Origin: JAGXTF01 sp044224315
GTDB taxonomy: Bacteria > Bacteroidota > Bacteroidia > NS11-12g > UBA955
Direction: 5' to 3'
Assembly: GCA_044224315.1 (NCBI GenBank)
Contig: JBGAKR010000004.1
Coordinates: 271,324-335,323 of the forward strand
DNA length: 64,000 bases
Positions within the stretch are counted from its first letter, which is position 1, and each line of letters opens with the position of its first letter. Below the pieces are notes generated by a model. It ran no database searches. It was not told where the DNA came from and saw only the letters and a program-made list of their open reading frames with translations. This document shows positions 1 to 8,810 of the stretch, one piece after another. The translations under genes were made by a program, and so were the position numbers.

Positions 1-1629
1 GATAATAACGGTGTATCACAGGGGCCACTGAAAAAAAATAACCGCGAGGTAGATTCCACCATTACCCTCACATTTACAACCGAATCTACCCCCTCGGTTA
101 TTGGCGATCATTTAATTAAAAGTTGCAACCCCAAAAAAGGCACGCGGTATTATACCCTGGGCGACAGCCGCAATGGCAATATTACATTTACCCGTGCAGA
201 TGCATCGGCTTTGTTTCCGCCTAAATCTATCACCCTGCCCGGCAAGCCCCCCATACCCCAGATTAAATACTATGTGCAGTTTAGCAATATTTCCAATAGC
301 AACGATACAGTGTCGGTACCCATCACCATTTCGGGCGATAAAGTAAATTTTTCAATTCCACAAAAAGTTACCCAGGAACGCATTTATTCTGTGCGGATCA
401 TTCGCGAAAGAATTCCCAATTTATTGCTCAATAATTCTATGGTAAGCGGGTTGAATGTTTCGGACTTAGGCTCCAATAATTTTGGCAGCAGCAATACCGT
501 AAACGCACAGCAACAGGCCATAGGCACCAATACCGGTGCGGGTGGAAACCAGGTGCGCTACACCGGCAATTTGCCCGATCTGGACGGAATCAATGTGCGC
601 AATCGCAATTCTACTTTGGTGCAGGAAGGCAGGTTAATTATGATGTCGTTTATTTTTGGGACCAGTAAATTTAATACCATGAAAGACAAAATTCAGCAAT
701 TGCAATTAATCGATAACAGCGTACCCCTGCGCACCGATACCGTGCAATTGGCCATGAGTACCGGTGAACCCTTTGAATTATTTGATGTACAAAATGGATT
801 ATTCAGTAACATTTATACTGTGCTCAACCGCACCAATCCCATCGATAGCTGGTATTACAGCCAATACCGCAAGAATGTGGTAGATAATTACAACCAAATC
901 CGCAATATAATTGCCGGATATTCGGCCATTACACCAGTATATTCTACCGCACCGGGTATGCGATTTAATATCGATTACCACATACTGGGTCCGCTGCCCC
1001 AAATGCCCCAGTACATTTTCGATTATCGCAATATGGTGCGATTAAGCAATAATTATCATACAAATTTGGTATCCAATCAATCCATCATTTTAAACAATAC
1101 CATCACCCAAATGACCCTGAGCAATTTTGAACTTTCTATGTCTGAACTGGATGGTGGCCCGCTGGCTGGGCGGGGCAACGGAAGAATTGAACCCGACCTC
1201 AGCCGGTTAAACCAGCAAGATCCGGCAGCTCCCCCACCGCCACCGCCGGCAAAAGGTACCCGATTAAATGTAAAAGTTTCTGATTTTGCGGTTGCACATG
1301 CGCATTACCAAACCATGGTGCAATGTGCAACTGCAATTAAAAATTCAACCTCGGCTTTTAACAGACTTAGCAATTCAAAAAAAGCCCTCATCAACGACAT
1401 CATTGCGGGTAAAAAACGGCCTGCCTATCCAAGCGCATCCTATAATTTTAAATATACCCTTGTACCTTTTGATTTGCCATGCACCACACCCAATCAACTT
1501 TTGGGCGAAATTCCAACCGGAAATTGCAAATCCTTTTTATTTCGCCAGGCTTCCTGGATGGATGGTATTTTGGCCACTATGGCCAGTGGGCAAGCCGTAA
1601 ACCTTACATTTGTAACCACTACTTTTTAA
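1..1629 (+). CDS. Large protein of unknown function, 5' end outside the window
   Basis: The frame is open from the first base of the window, so this is the C-terminal 542 residues of a longer protein; the first available start-like codon (TTG at 211) lies inside the coding stretch and is probably not the start. The visible part is rich in Asn, Thr and Ser, has beta-strand-like alternation, a proline run (APPPPPP, near codon 410) that looks like a linker, and ends FVTTTF without a recognisable type IX sorting domain. It is followed after only 4 nt by a signal-peptide fibronectin-III protein, so the two are probably co-transcribed and may act together at the cell envelope. I do not recognise a family and cannot see whether the missing N-terminus carries a signal peptide. 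Confidence 0.75.
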   Translation, partial: DNNGVSQGPLKKNNREVDSTITLTFTTESTPSVIGDHLIKSCNPKKGTRYYTLGDSRNGNITFTRADASALFPPKSITLPGKPPIPQIKYYVQFSNISNSNDTVSVPITISGDKVNFSIPQKVTQERIYSVRIIRERIPNLLLNNSMVSGLNVSDLGSNNFGSSNTVNAQQQAIGTNTGAGGNQVRYTGNLPDLDGINVRNRNSTLVQEGRLIMMSFIFGTSKFNTMKDKIQQLQLIDNSVPLRTDTVQLAMSTGEPFELFDVQNGLFSNIYTVLNRTNPIDSWYYSQYRKNVVDNYNQIRNIIAGYSAITPVYSTAPGMRFNIDYHILGPLPQMPQYIFDYRNMVRLSNNYHTNLVSNQSIILNNTITQMTLSNFELSMSELDGGPLAGRGNGRIEPDLSRLNQQDPAAPPPPPPAKGTRLNVKVSDFAVAHAHYQTMVQCATAIKNSTSAFNRLSNSKKALINDIIAGKKRPAYPSASYNFKYTLVPFDLPCTTPNQLLGEIPTGNCKSFLFRQASWMDGILATMASGQAVNLTFVTTTF

Positions 1630-1633
1630 TTTC

Positions 1634-3658
1634 ATGAAAAAAAATATTCTGATTTTATTTAGCCTCATTTTTGCTGCCGGTTATGCCAAAGCCGGTGATA
1701 CCCTGTTTTTAAAAGGGATGGTAAAGCTTTATAAAAACAGCTTTTTTCTGCGTTGGAACAGCACCCAGGCCGATGGTTTTGCCGCTTTGCAAAAAAGTAC
1801 ATTAAATATTGATATTTATGAAGGTGAATTTGGCGAATCAAAAAAGATTCAATCCGTACAGATAAAACCCAAAACCCAGGAAGAATGGAAATTGGCCATG
1901 CAAGGCACCAGCGATAATTTTAAAATGGGTTATGGCGCTGCATATAATTTGCTGAATATGAAGCCCAATCAAACCGAATTTCCAGCAGCCCTGGAGGCAG
2001 AAAACGACCGGCAATCCATGTGGGGTTTTGCCTCTCTGGCTGCTGACAGAGAAAAGAAATGCGCACAAGCCCTCAACCTGGGCTACCTGCACACCAGCCG
2101 CAATTTATTGGGTAAATATGCCGTACATGTATATTTCAGCAATTGTCCGGGCAATTATATTTCAGACACCCTACATTTTTTTATTTTCCCCAATGAAATA
2201 AGCCCCGCAGCAGATATTTCCATTGATAAAATTACCGAGGATGAAAATGCCGTTGCCATTGATTGGAGTTTTAATAAAACATTTACAAGTTATTTAATTA
2301 AAAAAGAAAATAAAAATGGGATTTCTCGCATACTCACACCCCAGGGCTTATTGTTGCCAACCCGGCAGGGAACCATGCATTTCAATGACAGTGTAAGCAA
2401 CTATTCCAGGGCGCGCTACAGCCTGCTGGGCATAGATGCATTTGGCGATACCGTAGAAAGTAAAGGTATGTGGGGCATGGGCCGCGACCGCACTCCACCC
2501 CTGGCACCAAAAGATGTAAAAGCAGCAGTGGTAGATCAAAAAAATGTTTTTATTTCCTGGAATTTATCCGATGAAAAAGACATTGCAAAAATTGAAGTAC
2601 TGGAATCTGAAATGCAGGATGGCTGGTTTAAAAACATTGCCACCCTGGTAAAAAAGCCCAACTATTTAAATTATCTGCAAAAAAACGGAGCAGTTGGCTT
2701 AAGCGGAAAATATTACCAGGTGCGTTTTTATGACACCGCCAATAATTATTCTTTCAGAAGTGTGTATTGCAATTTTCCGGATGAAATTCCCCCTGCAGTG
2801 CCCCAAAATGTAAAGGCCGTAGTAAACGACAAAGGCATTGTGTCCATTACATGGAAACCCAACAGCGAAGCCGATTTTGATGGCTACCTGCTGTATACTG
2901 CCAATGATACCAATGCCGAATTTACAGGTCTGGTGAATGCACCCACCCGCGATACTTTTTTTAGCGATACTTTAAGCTTAAAAATGTTAAATAAACAAGT
3001 GTTTTACAAAGTGGTGGCCGCCGATATTTATTTTAATCGCAGTAAACCCAGTAAGGCTGTAAAAGTACTGCGCCCCGACACACTGGCGCCTGTTCCTCCC
3101 TTGTTTACCAAATTTATAGCCACCGATTCGGGCATACATTTATACTGGAATAATAGCAGCAGTTTTGACGTATTAAAAAATAATTTGTACCGAATAAATC
3201 CTAAAACCAAAGAAAAAATACTGTTGCTTTCCAGTATAAAAAATAATTATTATTTCGACCATAAAACCGAAAAGGAAATTGTGTATGAATATTACCTGAA
3301 TGCCGAGGATGATAGTAAAAACATATCGCCCAATAGCACCCCTTTTTACATTCAAATGGTTAATTCTAAAATTCTACCCCAACTCAACTTTACGGTAACA
3401 GCAGCCGATACAGCCAAAAAAACCGTTACCCTGGGCTGGAATAAACCTGCTATTAAAAACAATATTGCATTGGTAAATTACACCATTTATTATGCAAAAG
3501 ATGGGGTTAATTTCAGGGTACTAAAAGTACTTCCACCTGAAGCCCTCAGTTATACCGATAAATACAAAACAACAGGCAAACGGTGCTATACCATTATGGC
3601 CCAATTTGCCGATGGTTACCAAAGCAAACTCAGCAATGCGGCCTGTCCGGTGAAATAA
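1634..3658 (+). CDS. Secreted fibronectin type III repeat protein
   Basis: 674 residues. The N-terminus MKKNILILFSLIFAAGYAKA is a clear Sec signal peptide. From about residue 195 there are three or four FN3-like modules, each starting with a Pro-rich hinge (PPLAPKDVKA, PPAVPQNVKA, LAPVPP) followed by strands with a conserved Trp in patterns such as ISWN, ITWKP and LYWN; a last one begins near VTLGWNKP. There is no C-terminal sorting domain, so it probably stays in the periplasm or is anchored through a partner. It starts 4 nt after the preceding unknown gene, suggesting a two-gene unit. A 120-nt gap with its own promoter-like box separates it from the downstream ternary-system operon, so a functional link to that operon is not shown. 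Confidence 0.8.
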   Translation: MKKNILILFSLIFAAGYAKAGDTLFLKGMVKLYKNSFFLRWNSTQADGFAALQKSTLNIDIYEGEFGESKKIQSVQIKPKTQEEWKLAMQGTSDNFKMGYGAAYNLLNMKPNQTEFPAALEAENDRQSMWGFASLAADREKKCAQALNLGYLHTSRNLLGKYAVHVYFSNCPGNYISDTLHFFIFPNEISPAADISIDKITEDENAVAIDWSFNKTFTSYLIKKENKNGISRILTPQGLLLPTRQGTMHFNDSVSNYSRARYSLLGIDAFGDTVESKGMWGMGRDRTPPLAPKDVKAAVVDQKNVFISWNLSDEKDIAKIEVLESEMQDGWFKNIATLVKKPNYLNYLQKNGAVGLSGKYYQVRFYDTANNYSFRSVYCNFPDEIPPAVPQNVKAVVNDKGIVSITWKPNSEADFDGYLLYTANDTNAEFTGLVNAPTRDTFFSDTLSLKMLNKQVFYKVVAADIYFNRSKPSKAVKVLRPDTLAPVPPLFTKFIATDSGIHLYWNNSSSFDVLKNNLYRINPKTKEKILLLSSIKNNYYFDHKTEKEIVYEYYLNAEDDSKNISPNSTPFYIQMVNSKILPQLNFTVTAADTAKKTVTLGWNKPAIKNNIALVNYTIYYAKDGVNFRVLKVLPPEALSYTDKYKTTGKRCYTIMAQFADGYQSKLSNAACPVK

Positions 3659-3738
3659 CTACACCCTGCCGGTTGTTGAGGCTTCCTTTACAAATTAATT
3701 GTTCTTTAGCGACCTGGCTTTCATTTCTTTCAATTTCA

Positions 3739-3746
3739 TATATTTG
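3739..3746 (+). promoter_or_regulatory. Putative promoter box for the ternary-system operon
   Basis: TATATTTG matches the Bacteroidota -7 consensus TAnnTTTG and lies 32 nt upstream of the ATG at 3779. No convincing -33 TTTG was found at the usual distance. It would place the start of the five-gene operon in this gap. Confidence 0.4.
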
Positions 3747-3778
3747 CTGAAATTATAGGTTTTTGATTAATTAAATCC

Positions 3779-4417
3779 ATGGCGAATTCCGATTTTTTAA
3801 ACACCATTCAGCATTTGCGCGAGTACGAAACGGTGGTTGTACACCAGCGGCTTACCCATATACCAGAGGAGGAAAAGCAAGCCGTTTCCGATTATTTGCT
3901 GGCGGAATACGAACGCGAAAAAACCGAATATCCGCATACCCCGCCCGAATTTGATGCCGAAGCTGCCGTTTGGGCCGCCCAGGTAATTTACCTTATCGCC
4001 CAGTCTATCTTGTACCGCAATTTGCGTATGGACGAACTGCAACCCCATCTCCCGGTCAGTCCGCCAGAAATCAAAGCCCCGGCCATAGTTTCGGCCGATT
4101 TATGTTTGCGTTTTTTACCGCACTTGAATCAGGTTCTGGTAAATATAGATGCGGAAGACGAATTAATTCCCTGGTCGGCTGCTATTTTGCATGCCTGGCA
4201 TTACTCGGCCATTAGGGCTCATTCGCAACTAGATAATCTCGATTTTTCAGCAATCACTGTCAATCCCTGTTTGCACCAATTGTATGCAAACCGTGTGGCG
4301 GAATTTAAAAACGCTGAGTTGGCAAAACTGCCAGAAATTAAACCTTTAATTGCTGCAAACCTGGGGCTACATGCCCCGCAATTGTGGCCCGAATTTAAAG
4401 CCATAGAAACATTATGA
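3779..4417 (+). CDS. bpX-like accessory protein of MoxR-vWA-propeller ternary system
   Basis: 212 residues, no signal peptide, mostly helical in appearance. The central segment FDAEAAVWAAQVIYLIAQ (about 58-76) resembles what I recall of the small bpX-type domains that accompany MoxR-vWA-beta-propeller ternary systems; which bpX number it is I cannot decide without a profile search. Its stop overlaps the start of the MoxR ATPase gene (ATGA), so the two are translationally coupled. The role is unknown; as the first gene of the unit it may be an adaptor for the ATPase or the effector complex. Assignment rests on context more than on residues. Confidence 0.6.
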   Translation: MANSDFLNTIQHLREYETVVVHQRLTHIPEEEKQAVSDYLLAEYEREKTEYPHTPPEFDAEAAVWAAQVIYLIAQSILYRNLRMDELQPHLPVSPPEIKAPAIVSADLCLRFLPHLNQVLVNIDAEDELIPWSAAILHAWHYSAIRAHSQLDNLDFSAITVNPCLHQLYANRVAEFKNAELAKLPEIKPLIAANLGLHAPQLWPEFKAIETL

Positions 4418-5544
4418 CCCCCATTCAAAAATTAAACTCCGTACTGGATTATGTAAAAAAATCATTTGTCGGAAAAGATGAAATTGTAGACCTGCTGGGG
4501 CTATGCCTCATTGCCAAAGAAAATGCATTTTTGCTGGGCCCGCCCGGCACAGCTAAAAGTGCCATCATCCGAACCCTGTCTGCTTGTATCGAAAATGGCA
4601 ACAATTTCGAATACCTGCTAACCCGTTTTACAGAGCCCAATGAAATATTTGGACCTTTTGATATTCGCAAACTCAAAGAAGGCGAATTAATTACCAATAC
4701 CGAGGGCATGATGCCAGAAGCCTCAATGGTTTTTTTGGATGAAATTTTTAATGCAAACAGCGCCATTTTGAATAGTTTGCTGATGGCATTAAACGAACGA
4801 ATTTTTCGCCGGGGCAAAGAAACCCGCAAATTGCCCGCCCTGATGTTTGTGGGTGCGAGCAATATGCTGCCCGAAGATGAGGCCCTGAATGCATTGTTAG
4901 ACCGTTTTCTGGTGCGAGTGGAATGCGATTATGTGGACACCGATTTATTGGACCAGGTGCTGGTGGCAGGCTGGAAATTTGAAACCCTCACCGAAGTGGA
5001 AAAACCGGCAATCAATCCTACCGAAATATTGGAATTACAGCAACTCAGCCGCAAGATAGACCTCAGCCCTATTCGCACAGAATATGTAAACCTGGTGCAT
5101 TCATTGCGCAATACAGGCATTAAAGTTTCGGACCGGCGTGCCGTAAAAATCCAAAACCTAATGGCCGCCAGTGCCCTCATGTGTGGCCGCGATGCAGCCG
5201 TACTATCGGATTTATGGGTGCTTAAATACATTTGGGATACCGAAGAACAAATTGAAATTCTGGCCGGTATTATCGACAATGTAATTGGCCAGCATATCAA
5301 CGAAACCAGCCATCCCCAGGCGCAATTCAATAAAATTCCCAATGCCGAAGAATTGATTAAAGAAATAGAATATTTATCAGAAAAATGGCATTCAGAAGCG
5401 CTGAGTTTTGAGGATAAAAACATCATTAAAGACAAGCTCCGCTATTTACAAACACGCGCCAACTGGATAAAAAACGAGGAGCATAAATCATTTATCCGCG
5501 AAAAAACCGAGGCATTATGGCACACCATGCTGGTAACCCTGTAA
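4414..5544 (+). CDS. MoxR-family AAA+ ATPase of ternary system
   Basis: 376 residues. AAA+ core with Walker A GPPGTAKS (42-49), Walker B VFLDE (106-110), sensor-1 Asn in GASN (147-150) and an Arg-finger type DRF (163-165). The order and spacing, with EPNEIFGPFDI between the Walker motifs, are those of the RavA/MoxR group, which work as hexameric chaperone-like motors usually paired with vWA-domain proteins. The C-terminal ~110 residues form a helical lid and tail. It overlaps the preceding gene by 4 nt and the next by 28 nt. The adjacent vWA/propeller gene fits the expected partner. Catalytic motifs appear intact. Confidence 0.9.
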   Translation: MTPIQKLNSVLDYVKKSFVGKDEIVDLLGLCLIAKENAFLLGPPGTAKSAIIRTLSACIENGNNFEYLLTRFTEPNEIFGPFDIRKLKEGELITNTEGMMPEASMVFLDEIFNANSAILNSLLMALNERIFRRGKETRKLPALMFVGASNMLPEDEALNALLDRFLVRVECDYVDTDLLDQVLVAGWKFETLTEVEKPAINPTEILELQQLSRKIDLSPIRTEYVNLVHSLRNTGIKVSDRRAVKIQNLMAASALMCGRDAAVLSDLWVLKYIWDTEEQIEILAGIIDNVIGQHINETSHPQAQFNKIPNAEELIKEIEYLSEKWHSEALSFEDKNIIKDKLRYLQTRANWIKNEEHKSFIREKTEALWHTMLVTL

Positions 5545-6251
5545 ACTGGTATTTGCAGGTGCACCAATCGCGTGCCGACGATGTAATTCATTTGCGCAAG
5601 TGGCCACAAATCGGGGTAGCTTTTGAGGGTGAACATATCTGGATCAATGGGCTGGATCATGCGCAAATTGAATCTGCCGAGGTAAAAAGTATTCCGTATA
5701 AAAATATTTTTTACGAGCAAAACGGGAAACTGTTTGCCCAACACAGTCGTTTGCCCAGTCTTAGTCTGCCTGGATTTTTATGGAGTCCCATTTTGCGGGC
5801 ATTTAAACTGGAATTACCCCAAACTCCGCAGCATTTTGAGGGCATAATTGCACCTGTTGCCATGCAATTAATAGAGGGTGATATCGAGCAACCCGCTTTT
5901 GCCCAATGGGTAGATATAAAGGTACTGGAAAAATATATACAAATTGCTCCCCAATTGCGATTCCAACATTTGCAATGGACCCTTATAAACCCAAATGCAG
6001 CACTTATCAAGGGCAGTCCGGCACTGCCATTGCCCGGTGAAACCTTTTGGCGCATGCAGGATTTTTTGTTACCCAGTGGATATCAATTGCAATACCCCGC
6101 ATTTTATCATACAATCAAAAATAAATTAGGTGAAGATAATAACCATTGGTTTTTGTGGCAAAACACCCATACAGTTTCGATAATTCCTAAATCAAATTTC
6201 AATGGGTTATCTAAAGGTTCTGTGAATAAAAGCATGGTTGATTTTATTTAA
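5517..6251 (+). CDS. bpX5-like protein of MoxR-vWA-propeller ternary system
   Basis: 244 residues, starting inside the last codons of the MoxR gene (28-nt overlap). The N-terminal part carries WYLQVHQ and IHLRKWPQ strands; the C-terminal part contains LIKGSPALPLPGETFW (about 162-177), a pattern (short Pro-rich LPG turn before an aromatic strand) that I associate with bpX-type, probably bpX5, domains of ternary systems. No membrane segment or catalytic motif is visible. The tight overlap on one side and 3-nt gap on the other put it firmly in the operon. Its role is not known; in such systems these proteins are thought to connect the ATPase with the vWA/propeller protein. Confidence 0.65.
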   Translation: MAHHAGNPVNWYLQVHQSRADDVIHLRKWPQIGVAFEGEHIWINGLDHAQIESAEVKSIPYKNIFYEQNGKLFAQHSRLPSLSLPGFLWSPILRAFKLELPQTPQHFEGIIAPVAMQLIEGDIEQPAFAQWVDIKVLEKYIQIAPQLRFQHLQWTLINPNAALIKGSPALPLPGETFWRMQDFLLPSGYQLQYPAFYHTIKNKLGEDNNHWFLWQNTHTVSIIPKSNFNGLSKGSVNKSMVDFI

Positions 6252-6254
6252 ATT

Positions 6255-8810
6255 ATGAATAAAAAGGATTATTTTTCAGCTTTCGCAAATTATTTCTGGC
6301 AATGGGAAGAAGGCGGCAATGTGCTGGCTATCCCCAACGACAAAACCATTGCCTATACCCAGTTGGTACTCGATTATTTTCAAAAAACCCGCCTGCAGGG
6401 TATACCTGAATTTTCTACTTTTATTGCCTGTGTAATTGCCACCAACCCGGGTGCTTCAGATACTTTACTTAAAATTAAATTTCAGATTCAAAGGGCCATA
6501 ACCGATACACAAAATCAGGATTTGGATTATGCCTTTGCATTTTTACAAACCCTTTCAAACCTGCCCGAAAATTTAAAAACCGGTGATTACAGGTTGCTGG
6601 TTTTTCAGCATATTTTTTATGATGGACACAATAATATTTCCGTTGAAAATGCACGTCAAATTCTGGATGAATTTGAAAACTCGGCACGCGAAATTTGGGA
6701 AATTTTACCCAAAAAACCCCTTACTGATGCAATCATAAAACGGCATTTAAAGCCATTGGCATTGCTACATGCAAAATATCCTACACCCCAGGCACTGCTG
6801 AAGTCAATGACCCGCATGCTGCCTGCAGGTATGATTCAGCTTCAGCTCGAATCGGGGGGTAGCAACCCTCAGCAAATACTTGACGAAATGGACCAGTTGG
6901 CCAGCGCATACCGGGTTAGCAGCCTGGTGCGGCATTTATGGGGCGGTCTGCAAATTCCAGTTCACAACGCTGCTTTAAGTGCCCAACCATTGGGCGGCAT
7001 TTCCGACCTTACCAACAAAGGCCAGCTCGATAAAATTCTGATCAGTGAATTTGCCAATGAGGATATTGTACTCATGTCGCGATTGGCAAACAACGAGGCC
7101 CTCTATATCCACCGCGAAATACCACCGGTAAAAAACGAAACCCAGCGCATTATACTTATCGACCAAACACTAAAAAACTGGGGCACGCCGCAAAAATTGG
7201 CTTTTGCCACGGCCCTGTCCATAGCTTTTCACCCAAAAACCGATTATCAATGCAGCTTATATGCAGTAGGTAATAATTATTCTTCTATAAATTTATCTGA
7301 AACCAAAGGCATTTTACAGGCCCTACAAATACAGGAAGCAATATTACACCCAGCAGAGGGTTTAAAACGATGGTTTAAAGATTTTAAACACCTCAAAGAT
7401 CCCGAAATTATTTTTATTAGTGAATCCGGTGTTTATGAAAATCCTGAAATTGCCCGCTTGATATCCACCTATTCTGATAAAATAAAATACCTGATACATA
7501 CCCAAGCAGACGGCAATATTAATGTTATCCGCAAATGGAACAAAACCCAAAAAGAAATCAGCCATATTCAGCTAAATACGTATGATATTTGGAAGAAAAA
7601 TACACCTAAAAAAGATAAAGATTCGGATATTCTTCAATCTAAAAATCCGCCAAGTCATAGCACCGATTGCCCAATTCTACTGCGTCTTAAATTGTATCCC
7701 AAATTGCAATTTAATTTTGATCAAAGAAATTATTTTAGCATATCAAGGGATGGCGGACTCTTCCATACCCGATTAAAGGACAATGGGAATGGGTATTTTG
7801 CGCATACACAAGGGCATAATTTATTGATTGAAAACCTGCGCATAAACATTAACGAAAGTTGCCATGGCACCAATGAGCATGGGGAGCCCGTGTTGTGCCT
7901 GCACAATAGTCAATTGCGCGAATTAAATTTTATAAATTTAATTACCCTCAAAGTGCATGTTGCCCACATTGAGGATAATGCGCAGTTTCGCAGCAATCAC
8001 CTGTATTTTTATTATCCCTGGTTTGTATTTAGAGGCAAAGAAACTCATGTTTTTAATAGCAGAGGACAAATCGTTACCGATCATCAGATTCTGCCTACAG
8101 ATTATGCGGTAAATATCAACAATACGCCTACCCAAAATACCTATGTATCAAAAGGCGGCTTGCTCACCGCGGTTAATTTCGTGGCCATTAATAGTTCAAA
8201 TGAATTATGCGTAAATAAACATTGCCTCACGGGGCATGAGAGTTATAAATACCTGCAATTTCAAAAGAACAACAATCTCAATTATTTGTGCAATGCCGAG
8301 CAAAATAAAAGTCAAAAAAATATTTTCACATTTGCTGATGGCAGCACATTTACTGTAAATAAAAATGGATATTATGTTTTAAAAAGTTCATCCCCCGAAA
8401 TTAAGGATATCACCATTCCCGCCTTTTTAGATTCATCGCTGGGCATAGCAGCCGGGAATAATTTTGGTGGAATTGAATATTATTCTAAACCCTATTTATT
8501 GCATGTTTATGTAAAATATCCACAAAACAAAAACTCTCTGGGCATGGTAGCCAACATTACCAATGTATTTGAAAATGTAGAAATACACCGGATCAATAAG
8601 GCTGAAAAAATTCTGGTAAAATCCTATTGCGACCGCGAAGAAACCCAGGAATTACTCATGGCCCTGGAGCACGAAGGCTGGGAAGCTTTTGCAGAAGATT
8701 CGCCCAAATATGGAAAAAACCACCAAAACAAATATGATGTTTGGTATGTATACAAACAGTTTATTCAGCCCTTTATTAATCATATATTAGCTTATGAAAA
8801 TAAAATTTAA
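6255..8810 (+). CDS. vWA and beta-propeller protein of ternary system
   Basis: 851 residues, cytoplasmic by sequence. Residues 1-240 are helical. GGISDLTNKGQLDKILISEF (248-267) and RLANNEALYI (276-285) are the signature I recall just before the vWA domain in ternary-system proteins. The vWA-like domain spans about 297-447 and opens with IILIDQTLKNWG; the metal-site motif DxSxS is degenerate here (D303-Q-T), so metal binding is doubtful. From ~470 to ~790 the sequence is a series of beta strands with repeated aromatic and Asn/Gly turns, consistent with a WD40-like propeller, followed by a short helical tail. It sits 3 nt after the bpX5-like gene and overlaps the next by 17 nt. Likely the recognition or scaffold subunit working with the MoxR ATPase; this is inference from the family. 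Confidence 0.75.
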   Translation: MNKKDYFSAFANYFWQWEEGGNVLAIPNDKTIAYTQLVLDYFQKTRLQGIPEFSTFIACVIATNPGASDTLLKIKFQIQRAITDTQNQDLDYAFAFLQTLSNLPENLKTGDYRLLVFQHIFYDGHNNISVENARQILDEFENSAREIWEILPKKPLTDAIIKRHLKPLALLHAKYPTPQALLKSMTRMLPAGMIQLQLESGGSNPQQILDEMDQLASAYRVSSLVRHLWGGLQIPVHNAALSAQPLGGISDLTNKGQLDKILISEFANEDIVLMSRLANNEALYIHREIPPVKNETQRIILIDQTLKNWGTPQKLAFATALSIAFHPKTDYQCSLYAVGNNYSSINLSETKGILQALQIQEAILHPAEGLKRWFKDFKHLKDPEIIFISESGVYENPEIARLISTYSDKIKYLIHTQADGNINVIRKWNKTQKEISHIQLNTYDIWKKNTPKKDKDSDILQSKNPPSHSTDCPILLRLKLYPKLQFNFDQRNYFSISRDGGLFHTRLKDNGNGYFAHTQGHNLLIENLRININESCHGTNEHGEPVLCLHNSQLRELNFINLITLKVHVAHIEDNAQFRSNHLYFYYPWFVFRGKETHVFNSRGQIVTDHQILPTDYAVNINNTPTQNTYVSKGGLLTAVNFVAINSSNELCVNKHCLTGHESYKYLQFQKNNNLNYLCNAEQNKSQKNIFTFADGSTFTVNKNGYYVLKSSSPEIKDITIPAFLDSSLGIAAGNNFGGIEYYSKPYLLHVYVKYPQNKNSLGMVANITNVFENVEIHRINKAEKILVKSYCDREETQELLMALEHEGWEAFAEDSPKYGKNHQNKYDVWYVYKQFIQPFINHILAYENKI

